Shown: one piece after another, positions 19,118-26,205 of the stretch
Layout: each line of letters begins with the position of its first letter
Position numbering within the stretch: the first letter of the stretch is position 1
Assembly (NCBI RefSeq): GCF_021608265.1
Contig: NZ_JAKIHP010000003.1
Coordinates: 1-64,000 of the forward strand
DNA: 64,000 nucleotides
Source of the DNA: Flavobacterium wongokense
GTDB taxonomy: Bacteria; Bacteroidota; Bacteroidia; Flavobacteriales; Flavobacteriaceae
Reading direction: 5' to 3'
Notes under the pieces: model-generated
Seen by the model: the letters and a program-made list of their open reading frames with translations, nothing else
Told to the model about the DNA's origin: nothing
Database searches by the model: none
Program-made: the position numbers and the translations under genes

Positions 19118-20515
19118 TTATTCACTTTTCTTACCATATTTTCTAAAAGCCGCAATAAATTGGAAAATAATATAAGCATTTACAAGTTTGGCGATACTAT
19201 CTATCAATATTACTTTATTGGGAATCTCATATTCATTCTTATTAGCAATAACTTTAGGTAAAAATTCACTCTTTCTGATTGGATTTATAAATTCAAGAAT
19301 GTAAGTAGCGTTCTCCCAAAAATAATTTTTCTCTTGTCCTGAAAAGTCTACGTAAAAGCCTAATTGCAAACAATAGAGGGTGAAGAATAATGAACTGCTT
19401 ATAACCAAAGCTACAAACGCTCTAATCCAACTTTGCCCATGATAATTAGTTAGTCTATTGAGAATTAAAGTAATTTTTTCCGAGCCAAGTTTTAATGTAC
19501 TCATATAGGTGTTTAATTCCTCTGCTTGATATGTTCCTGCAGTTACCATATCACCCATACTTTGATATACTTTTTTGATTTGGCTTAATGCTAATCTTTT
19601 CTGAGATTTTAAATTTTGGGCATTTTGGCTTTTAATATTTTTTGGGCCTGGAAGAAGTGCGCCTGCTAATGAAATGTCTGTAATTTTTGAACTGTCGAAA
19701 AATAAGTTTTGTTGAGAAAAATTACAATCAATAAAAGTTGTTTTACCTAAATCAGAATTTTCAAAATATAAATCTTTTGTTATCTCTATTTTAGAAATAG
19801 TAATGTTACCAAGATTTGTGAAATTTATAAATTTAAATGAATGTAGACTTATCTGGCTGAAATGATAAAAATTATCTTTATTAGAATATCGAGAGACAAT
19901 TAAATCTTTTATTCTCGGTATCGAATTTTTAAATCGTGAAATATATTGGCCGGATTCAGTATCATAAGAATTATCGTCATTTGGTTTACAATGAATTTTT
20001 ATAGGAGTAACACTTTTTATTTCTAAACGATCTATTTTGCCTCCAGCAATCCAAATTCCTGTAGCAAAATTGCCTCCTTCAATTTCGAATCTTTTTATTT
20101 CAAGTTCATCTGTTGCTAAAGCTTCTCCATTTTCTATTTCGTCTTTTCCATCTAATGTTCCCAACCAATGATTGAATGTACCGCCGATTAATATGAGATT
20201 TTCAATTTGTCCCCCTCTAATACTTACAAATCCGTTATAAGTTCCTCGCCTAAAAAATATTCTTTTAAAATTCCCTCCTCTGAAGATAATATTTCGGTAT
20301 ATGCCACCATCAAAAAATATATCTTTTGCGTAGGCTTCGCCTGGTTCAAACACTATATCCTCATGCATTTCAAAACTACCTCTAACAATTATTTTATTTT
20401 CCTCATTTAGAATAGAAATATCTGGGGCAGTCGGATGATGACCATATATATCTAATTTGGTCTTTCTACCAGATATTATTTCCTTGAAATGACTATTTGT
20501 AATTTTTTGACTCAT
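19118..20515 (-). CDS. Beta-solenoid membrane protein (pentapeptide-like), cassette gene
   Basis: 465 residues from the ATG at 20515; the upstream continuation of the frame is element E5. Residues about 45-190 repeat a pattern such as IIFRGGNFKRIFFRRGTYN and IENLILIGGTFN with regular hydrophobic spacing, predicted to form a right-handed beta-helix; a weaker set follows at 240-300. The C-terminus has two to three membrane segments (about 375-395 and 440-455). Similar pentapeptide-type proteins with C-terminal membrane parts are known but uncharacterised. Bounded by E4, E5 and a 16-bp imperfect private inverted repeat. Confidence 0.65.
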   Translation of the reverse strand: MSQKITNSHFKEIISGRKTKLDIYGHHPTAPDISILNEENKIIVRGSFEMHEDIVFEPGEAYAKDIFFDGGIYRNIIFRGGNFKRIFFRRGTYNGFVSIRGGQIENLILIGGTFNHWLGTLDGKDEIENGEALATDELEIKRFEIEGGNFATGIWIAGGKIDRLEIKSVTPIKIHCKPNDDNSYDTESGQYISRFKNSIPRIKDLIVSRYSNKDNFYHFSQISLHSFKFINFTNLGNITISKIEITKDLYFENSDLGKTTFIDCNFSQQNLFFDSSKITDISLAGALLPGPKNIKSQNAQNLKSQKRLALSQIKKVYQSMGDMVTAGTYQAEELNTYMSTLKLGSEKITLILNRLTNYHGQSWIRAFVALVISSSLFFTLYCLQLGFYVDFSGQEKNYFWENATYILEFINPIRKSEFLPKVIANKNEYEIPNKVILIDSIAKLVNAYIIFQFIAAFRKYGKKSE

Positions 20516-20541
20516 TAAGTGGATGTTACTTGAAATAGCTG

Positions 20542-20668
20542 CTAACGTTCCGCCGCTTGACGTAGTAGCGGTAAATTTAAGAAAAATATTCTGCGTGAAG
20601 AAGGATTTGTGGAAACCGTTAGGTTTACGGCGGAGCATGTAGGAGCTATTACGCCAAACGGCTGTTAG
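20542..20668 (-). repeat. Cassette-boundary element E5
   Basis: 127-bp element. Minus strand: GCCTAACAGCCGTTTGGCGT at the start (perfect RYYYAAC) and GCGGCGGAACGTTAGC at the end. Inner arms TTGGCGTA and TACGTCAA are complementary. Confidence 0.85.
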
Positions 20669-20675
20669 GCAAAGT

Positions 20676-21428
20676 TTAAAGTTCTTGAGCCATTTTATTT
20701 ATTAAATCAATACAAACTCCAAATAAATCTTGAGCGCTGTCTAAATCATAAGTAATCTGAGGATGTTGAGTTGGATTGCGATAAGAAATTCTAACCACAT
20801 CTAAAGCGCTTAAAATAGTGTCATCAGGTTTAGGCTTTTTTTTATTCCGCAATTCATTTGTCATTGGGCCCCACATGGGTTTTGCTAATCGTTTAGTTTT
20901 TTTATATTTAAAATAATATTCTTTCAAAATATCTTCGGTGGCTCTAAGTATATGAAATGCACAGGCTGTACCTTCTCCGAAAGACAAACAGCGACAAGCA
21001 GCAGCAAAATCGTATTTTGCAATATCTGAAAGTTTTCCAAAAAGGTTTTCTTTTAACAATTTTTCAGGTTGATTAAGCAGATACCCACTATTGTATCTTC
21101 GTTCAGGAATTATATATAGATTTTTAGTTCTTGATTCAGAAAATATAATTTTTTCTAAAATTGAGAGTTGTTGTTTAAGCTGCGAGCATAATTCATCACT
21201 CATTGTAGCCTTCTCATCTAACTTTCTAATTTTCTCCATCGTTTCAGTCAACAAATTAATATTCTGCAATCCTGAAAGTGAAACGTTTAAATTAGCAGCC
21301 TCAAGTTGTGCTTCTAATGCGCCATATTGAGCTAAAACAACTTTAACTGTATTATGCTTTTCAAGATTCATCAAAAATCTTGTAATCAAACCTATCTGAA
21401 TGAAGTCGTAGCTAAGAAATGTTTTCAT
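20676..21428 (-). CDS. Unknown protein with possible HEPN-type motif, cassette gene
   Basis: 250 residues, mostly alpha-helical, with a coiled-coil-like middle (LDEKATMSDELCSQLKQQL). The C-terminal part has FHILRATEDILKEYY and RISYRNPTQHP; RNPTQH fits the R-x4-H motif of HEPN RNases, and the helical context resembles DUF4145-like proteins. HEPN proteins often cut RNA in toxin or defence systems. No partner antitoxin is visible. Its ends carry an 18-bp inverted repeat (20664-20681 and 21437-21454, 17 of 18 matching) that overlaps the stop codon. Confidence 0.6.
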   Translation of the reverse strand: MKTFLSYDFIQIGLITRFLMNLEKHNTVKVVLAQYGALEAQLEAANLNVSLSGLQNINLLTETMEKIRKLDEKATMSDELCSQLKQQLSILEKIIFSESRTKNLYIIPERRYNSGYLLNQPEKLLKENLFGKLSDIAKYDFAAACRCLSFGEGTACAFHILRATEDILKEYYFKYKKTKRLAKPMWGPMTNELRNKKKPKPDDTILSALDVVRISYRNPTQHPQITYDLDSAQDLFGVCIDLINKMAQEL

Positions 21429-21436
21429 GTGTAGTG

Positions 21437-21454
21437 CTTTAAATTTTGCCTAAC
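21437..21454 (-). repeat. Outer half site of the cassette array (GTTAGGC)
   Basis: Minus strand GTTAGGCAAAATTTAAAG: a perfect GTTRRRY core followed by the private inverted repeat of the adjacent gene. It is the last such site; no integrase or full element follows it in the window. Confidence 0.7.
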
Positions 21455-21554
21455 TTATTTAAACACGAAATCGCGCATCATAAGTTTTAAGCTAATATAC
21501 TACAAATTGCCTTCTGCCCTTTTCCGCTATCCAATAATTATCAACAAGTTATGT

Positions 21555-21667
21555 GTTTCACTTTGATTTTAAATTTCAAAGTGAAACAAAAAACGTTGCA
21601 GAATGATTTTAAATTTCAAAGTGAAACAAAAAACGTTGCAGAATGATTTTTAAAATCAAAGTGAAAC
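21555..21667. promoter_or_regulatory. Operator-like 40-bp repeats before the HTH gene
   Basis: TCAAAGTGAAAC occurs at 21576, 21616 and 21656, spaced exactly 40 bp, within a 40-bp tandem repeat. An inverted copy GTTTCACTTTGA lies at 21555-21566, making a palindrome with the first copy. Located directly upstream of the HTH gene at 21710, so self-regulation is likely. Confidence 0.65.
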
Positions 21668-21709
21668 ACTCTGGCAGCATTTTTGTTTAGCGAAAATAAA
21701 AGAACCACC

Positions 21710-22231
21710 ATGAAAGCAGAAAAAAACATCCGGTCGCTGTTTGGGTTTACCCAACTTGAAATGGCAATGTTGTTAAAGATTCCCCGTGGCCAATGGTCGA
21801 TGTTCGAAGCGGCGAAACGCAGGCTGCCTTTACCTGCATGGCCGTTATTAACGCAGCTATTGAACGCCTCCCAAAACAAACAGCTCGAAAAATTCCCTGC
21901 GGCAGCATCACAGGAAACCATCCTGGAAACGAAGCTGCATCGCCTGCTGCGGGAAAATGAATACCAAATGGAGGAGTTAAGGCGTAAGCTGGAAGCAATG
22001 GAGCAAAAATATGCGTTAAGCATAAAGGCACTGCAGACCACGGAGCATTTAAAATCCGTACCCGGGTTCAACGAAGATCCGGTCTTATTGAAAATGATTG
22101 AACATAGGGCTTTAAAAAGCCTCAAACAAACCGGGTTGCCGGAACTCACAAAGCTTAGGATAAAACAGCAACTGCTTCAATACGAAGAAAAACTCCTCAA
22201 GGCCGAGTTGGAAAAATTATCCCAAAAATAA
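21710..22231 (+). CDS. HTH (XRE-like) DNA-binding protein
   Basis: 173 residues from the ATG at 21710 (the frame opens earlier only at a TTG). The N-terminus has a helix-turn-helix of XRE type (FGFTQLEMAMLLKIPRGQWSM, QL/EMA...L/KI spacing); the rest is a long charged helix likely forming a coiled coil (LHRLLRENEYQMEELRRKLE region). The base composition is richer in GC than the cassette genes beside it. Repeats at 21555-21667 are probably its operators. Target genes unknown. Confidence 0.7.
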   Translation: MKAEKNIRSLFGFTQLEMAMLLKIPRGQWSMFEAAKRRLPLPAWPLLTQLLNASQNKQLEKFPAAASQETILETKLHRLLRENEYQMEELRRKLEAMEQKYALSIKALQTTEHLKSVPGFNEDPVLLKMIEHRALKSLKQTGLPELTKLRIKQQLLQYEEKLLKAELEKLSQK

Positions 22232-22256
22232 AAAGGCTCCTACTTTAGGAGCCTTT
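22232..22256. terminator. Bidirectional terminator, HTH gene / Nudix gene
   Basis: Stem AAAGGCTCCTA/TAGGAGCCTTT, overlapping the last codons of the Nudix gene; convergent transcripts end here. Confidence 0.85.
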
Positions 22257-22842
22257 CTTCTTCAAACAATAATTTGATATTTTCAAAAGAGTTCTTCAAT
22301 GCCTCTTTGATTTCTTCGGGTTTGAGCCACACCGCTTTTTCGATGCCTTCGTTTTCCTGCGGTTTTGGGATGCCAACAAAATCGGTCTGCATTTCAAACC
22401 AATGCGTCACTTTCAGTTTGTACTTTCCGTTGCGTTTAAAAACGTGATAGGTTTTCTGGAGTTTGCGGTTGATGGAAAGTCTTCCAACACCAGTTTCCTC
22501 CTCTACTTCACGCATCGCAGTTTCTTCGATTTCCTCGCCTTTTTCGATGCCGCCTTTGGGCAAATCCCATTTTCCATTCCTGAAAATAAACAGGACTTCG
22601 CCTTTTTGATTGTAAACCAATCCACCTCCGGCTTTGCAAACCGGGATTTTCTCCTTCATCTTTTTCAGTATCGCTTTCTCGTCAGGATAGTACAAAGAAG
22701 CTTTCTGGATTTTGTTCTGGAACATTTTGATGATGAGTTGCTCAATATCAATGCTTTCCAGCAAAAACAATTGAAAATCGGTCTCCTTGGCGATTTCGTT
22801 TGTTAAAAAAAGAGGTTTGTCGTTGACAAAAACTTTATACAT
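22240..22842 (-). CDS. NUDIX hydrolase
   Basis: 200 residues from the ATG at 22842. The Nudix box GGIEKGEEIEETAMREVEEETG (read in two parts: G-x5-E at the start, REVEEETG at the end) lies near residues 96-117, binding the metal that cleaves nucleoside diphosphate-X bonds. The N-terminal ~65 residues are an extra domain seen in flavobacterial homologues. Substrate unknown. Its start codon is only 7 bp from that of pyrE on the other strand. Confidence 0.87.
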   Translation of the reverse strand: MYKVFVNDKPLFLTNEIAKETDFQLFLLESIDIEQLIIKMFQNKIQKASLYYPDEKAILKKMKEKIPVCKAGGGLVYNQKGEVLFIFRNGKWDLPKGGIEKGEEIEETAMREVEEETGVGRLSINRKLQKTYHVFKRNGKYKLKVTHWFEMQTDFVGIPKPQENEGIEKAVWLKPEEIKEALKNSFENIKLLFEEERLLK

Positions 22843-22845
22843 TTG
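22816..22845 (+). promoter_or_regulatory. pyrE promoter TTTG-N18-TACATTTG
   Basis: -33 TTTG at 22816-22819 and -7 TACATTTG at 22838-22845, 18 bp apart, match the Bacteroidota consensus. The expected start of transcription falls at or next to the ATG at 22850, and the promoter lies inside the Nudix coding region. Confidence 0.7.
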
Positions 22846-22849
22846 TACT

Positions 22850-23491
22850 ATGATTTTTAATAAAGACACAGCCGAAAAAACAGCCGAATTGCTTTTACAA
22901 ATAAATGCAATTAAATTGAATCCAAAAAATCCTTTTACATGGGCTTCGGGCTGGAACTCTCCAATTTATTGTGACAACCGACTGGTACTGTCGTTTCCGC
23001 CGATAAGAAATTTTATCCGCGAAGAGTTTTCCAAGCATATTGAGAAGGAATTTGGCAAACCTGATGTCATTGCCGGAGTCGCAACCGGAGCCATTGGCAT
23101 CGGAATGCTTGTTGCCGAATACATGGGGCTGCCGTTTGTTTATGTGCGTCCTGAACCTAAAAAACACGGAAGGCAGAACCAGGTGGAAGGTTTTCTTCAA
23201 AAAGGCCAGAATGTAGTCGTTGTCGAAGATCTGATCAGTACCGGAAACAGCAGCCTGCTTGCCGTGGAAGCCTTGAAAGAAGCCGAAGTGCACGTTAAAG
23301 GCATGGTCGCTATCTTTACTTATGGCTTTGATGTTGCTACAGAGAACTTCAAAAAAGCGAATGTAGATTTACACACTTTGGCCGATTATAACCATTTATT
23401 GGATTTGGCTGTAGCCAAAAATTATATCACCGAAAAAGAACTCAAAACATTAAAGGAATGGCGTGAAAGCCCATCAACCTGGAGTGTATAA
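22850..23491 (+). CDS. pyrE: Orotate phosphoribosyltransferase
   Basis: Joins orotate to PRPP to give OMP in pyrimidine synthesis. 213 residues with FTWASGWNSPIYCDNR, GVATGAIGIG, YVRPEPKKHGRQNQ and the PRPP-binding motif VVVVEDLISTGNSS. The ATG at 22850 gives the usual N-terminus (IFNKDTAEKTAELLLQ); upstream codons have no ATG. The mRNA is probably leaderless or nearly so. Followed by a repeat-bearing gap and an SRPBCC gene. Confidence 0.96.
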   Translation: MIFNKDTAEKTAELLLQINAIKLNPKNPFTWASGWNSPIYCDNRLVLSFPPIRNFIREEFSKHIEKEFGKPDVIAGVATGAIGIGMLVAEYMGLPFVYVRPEPKKHGRQNQVEGFLQKGQNVVVVEDLISTGNSSLLAVEALKEAEVHVKGMVAIFTYGFDVATENFKKANVDLHTLADYNHLLDLAVAKNYITEKELKTLKEWRESPSTWSV

Positions 23492-23495
23492 TTAG

Positions 23496-23574
23496 AAACA
23501 AGAACGAAGAAACAAGAAGAAGGAAAATAATCTTTCAGCGAAGCGGTCTTGCCTCTTGCTTCTTTCTTCTAAAA
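23496..23574 (+). repeat. Purine-rich inverted-repeat element
   Basis: Starts GAAACAAGAACGAAGAAACAAG and ends TCTTGCCTCTTGCTTCTTTCTTCT; the latter 24-base end is the exact reverse complement of the repeat at 61651-61674 beside the four-helix-bundle gene. The ends form imperfect inverted repeats around about 30 bp: a possible miniature mobile element. Confidence 0.6.
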
Positions 23575-23588
23575 TAAAAAACAACACC

Positions 23589-23981
23589 ATGAATTTAGAA
23601 AGCCCAAAAGTTACCGTAGCAAAATCGGCACAATACTTATTTGATTCGTTATCAGATGTAAAAAACTTTGAAAAACTTATGCCCGAAAACATTGCCAAAT
23701 TTGAAGTTTTGGGTGATGATATCTTTAATTTTGGTTTAAAGGGAATGCCTGAAATCAAATTGAAGATGAAGGACAAAACGCCGCATTCCAAAGTGGTATT
23801 GGCTGCAGCCAGCGATAAACTTCCGTTTACCTTAACTGCAAATATTGACGCCCTGAATGATGCCCAAAGCGCAGTGCAATTGCATTTTGAAGGCGAATTC
23901 AACCCAATGATGGCGATGATGATTAAAGGCCCAATCTCGAAGTTTATTGAGACCTTAGCGGAAAACATGAATAAATTATAA
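23589..23981 (+). CDS. SRPBCC-family protein
   Basis: 130 residues, first ATG at 23589. Resembles the START/SRPBCC ligand-binding fold: MNLESPKVTVAKSAQYLFDSL, then KNFEKLMPENIAKFEVLGDD and a C-terminal helix KFIETLAENMNKL. These small proteins bind hydrophobic ligands; no specific ligand can be assigned. Often found downstream of pyrE in flavobacteria. Followed by a terminator. Confidence 0.8.
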   Translation: MNLESPKVTVAKSAQYLFDSLSDVKNFEKLMPENIAKFEVLGDDIFNFGLKGMPEIKLKMKDKTPHSKVVLAAASDKLPFTLTANIDALNDAQSAVQLHFEGEFNPMMAMMIKGPISKFIETLAENMNKL

Positions 23982-24051
23982 TTTACGATATTTGATTTAC
24001 GATTGATATAGAATCGTATATCGTACTTCGTAAATCTTATATCATAAAAAC

Positions 24052-24077
24052 AAAAGCGACTTAAAAGTCGCTTTTTT
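24052..24077. terminator. Terminator after the SRPBCC gene
   Basis: Stem AAAAGCGACTT/AAGTCGCTTTT followed by T-run. Confidence 0.85.
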
Positions 24078-24090
24078 ATTAATCCACTTT

Positions 24091-24155
24091 GTCATTCCCG
24101 CGAAGGCGGGAATCCACAACTATACAAAATAGATTCCCGCCTTCGCGGGAATGAC
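24091..24155. repeat. 24-bp inverted repeat (REP-like palindrome)
   Basis: GTCATTCCCGCGAAGGCGGGAATC at 24091-24114 and its exact reverse complement at 24132-24155, 17 bp apart. Each arm itself folds (TTCCCGC...GCGGGAA). GC-rich in an AT-rich context, typical of REP/BIME-type elements. Lies between convergent genes. Confidence 0.8.
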
Positions 24156-24160
24156 AGTAT

Positions 24161-26086
24161 TTATTTAATCGTTGTCAACCGCTTATCAATCACCCTTTCC
24201 ATATAATCCTGTACAAACGCCTTGCATCGCAATTCCAGCAAATCCATAGCAGCATTTCGTTTTGAAATCAGGTTGTGTTCCATCGCTTTATCATTCTTAT
24301 CATAAAAACCGATGGCTTTTTTACCGTCAAAAGTGCAGATGTAACCGCCACTCATAAACTGGTACATATTCGAGCCATATTTTACTACAAACGGCGAAAC
24401 CTGCTTGTCGTTAATCAGGCTTCTACCCCAACTCCTGAATGGCTTTTGGTAGCCAATCATATCCAGAAGTGTCGGATAAATATCAATCTGCTGCGCCCAA
24501 TCGGTGTTGACACCAACGTATTTTTCATCGGGTGAAAAGAACAAAATCGGAACTGTATTCTTATTGAATTCCTTTTTGTATTCGTCATACGCAATGGTGT
24601 TTCCGTGATCGGCAACCATAACGAAAATCGTGTTTTTATACCAAGGCTGTTTCTTTGCGGCAGCAAAAAATTGCTTTAGCGAATAATCGGTGTAACCAAT
24701 GCTTTCGTTGATGTTGACTTTCCCTTTTGGGAATCGGCCTTTGTATTTTTCGGGAACTTTATACGGCTCGTGCGACGAAACCGAAAATAAGGTTGCCATA
24801 AAAGGCTGTTTCTTCTGCGAAAGCGTTTTGTTGAAATACTGGAAAAATGGTTCGTCCCAAATTCCCCAAACGCCATCAAAATCAGCGTCATTATTATATT
24901 CGGTTTTACCATAATAATGGTCGTAACCCAAAATATTCCCAAAGCCTAAAAACCCCATCGATCCATTCGGCGCACCATGGAAAAAGGAAGTGTCATAACC
25001 CTCACTTTTCAGCGTTGAAACCAGCGATTCTATTTTTTGTTTTGGATAAGGCGATGACGTAAATGCGTTCTGAAAAGACGGAATTCCGGCAATCACCGAA
25101 GAAACGCCATGAATCGATTTCCAGCCATTGGCATACGCATTGGTAAAAATCAAACTGTGCTGTGACAGCGAATCTACAAATGGCGTATACCCTTCATAAT
25201 CAGGGATTTTAGTTCCCTTATTAAAAGCGCCATTATATTCCCGCGCAAAGCTTTCCAAGATGAAAATTACAATATTGGGTTTGCTGGGCTGATTGTTCTG
25301 ATAGTGTTTTATAGGTACCAAAAGACGGTCTGCCTCTGCCTTGGAAACCAAATTCACTTTCTTGAATGTATTGGTGTTCCAGGTGCGTATGATCGCAAAG
25401 GGCGTATTCAAAACAATATCCGACTGCGACACATTCGAAACATAACGGCTGGCATCGAGGATATTGATTGGCCTTGTACTTTTCTTGAAATCACCACGTA
25501 TTCCTCCAATGCAGATGGTAGCAATCAACAAAATGCTCAGTATTGAAAAACCAAAATACTTCAGGTTGGAGGTTTCGGTAACAGGCTGCACTTTGGTTTT
25601 TTTGTAAAGCCAGATCCAAAGGAACGCCAGTATAAAAAATAATAAAAACACATGCCAGTAATTAATCAGGAAGTCCAGGAACAACAAGCCTTTGTTGCTC
25701 TCGTGCTCCAAGGTATCCAAGGATGCACGCGTGCTTCTGCTGAAGGTGTAGCGGTAATAAATGAAATCAACGAAGTTGGTAGCATACGCCAACAGGTTGG
25801 GTACAAAATAAAGATAGAAAAGTACTTTCTGATAGCCTTTTTGAGTGTTTTTCAAGGCTGGGATAATCGAACCCAAAATAAATAATCCATTGATGTACAG
25901 GATGGTTGTCGTGTCAAAAGCCAGTCCGTGGTAACAGAGTTTCAGGAAATCAATCGTGCTGTCAACTTTGATGAGGGAACTGTTGTAAACGTAGAATAAA
26001 ACTCGGGCAACGGAGTAAAAAACATAAGCCAGTAAAATTCTAATGGCCAGCACTTTATACTCTTGTAAACGTGGGTATCTTTTCAT
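24161..26086 (-). CDS. LTA-synthase-family sulfatase (membrane phosphotransferase-like)
   Basis: 641 residues from the ATG at 26086 (26164 is a possible earlier start). The first ~210 residues hold five membrane segments; the rest is an extracytoplasmic alkaline-phosphatase-fold domain with NIVIFILESFARE, a WKSIHGVSS segment at the usual nucleophile position, and MVADHGNTI. Family members move phosphoglycerol or phosphoethanolamine onto envelope polymers or lipids. As a Gram-negative, the host has no classical lipoteichoic acid, so the substrate is unknown. Divergent from the acyl-CoA ligase. Confidence 0.85.
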   Translation of the reverse strand: MKRYPRLQEYKVLAIRILLAYVFYSVARVLFYVYNSSLIKVDSTIDFLKLCYHGLAFDTTTILYINGLFILGSIIPALKNTQKGYQKVLFYLYFVPNLLAYATNFVDFIYYRYTFSRSTRASLDTLEHESNKGLLFLDFLINYWHVFLLFFILAFLWIWLYKKTKVQPVTETSNLKYFGFSILSILLIATICIGGIRGDFKKSTRPINILDASRYVSNVSQSDIVLNTPFAIIRTWNTNTFKKVNLVSKAEADRLLVPIKHYQNNQPSKPNIVIFILESFAREYNGAFNKGTKIPDYEGYTPFVDSLSQHSLIFTNAYANGWKSIHGVSSVIAGIPSFQNAFTSSPYPKQKIESLVSTLKSEGYDTSFFHGAPNGSMGFLGFGNILGYDHYYGKTEYNNDADFDGVWGIWDEPFFQYFNKTLSQKKQPFMATLFSVSSHEPYKVPEKYKGRFPKGKVNINESIGYTDYSLKQFFAAAKKQPWYKNTIFVMVADHGNTIAYDEYKKEFNKNTVPILFFSPDEKYVGVNTDWAQQIDIYPTLLDMIGYQKPFRSWGRSLINDKQVSPFVVKYGSNMYQFMSGGYICTFDGKKAIGFYDKNDKAMEHNLISKRNAAMDLLELRCKAFVQDYMERVIDKRLTTIK

Positions 26087-26205
26087 AAATGGTTTCAAAA
26101 GGAACAAAGCAAAACTACATATTTCAGGGGAAATGCTGCCATATTTTAAATTAATATTGTGCATCACGCTAATATTATTTAATTTGCATGAAAATTAGCA
26201 TCCGA

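Noticed and set aside
21555-21667. 40-bp repeats as a CRISPR array
   Set aside because: Units are contiguous with no spacers, and only two and a half copies.
21616-22149. 177-codon open frame antisense to the HTH gene
   Set aside because: Composition is that of a shadow frame (Ser/Cys/Phe-rich); the plus-strand frame has an HTH and a coiled coil.
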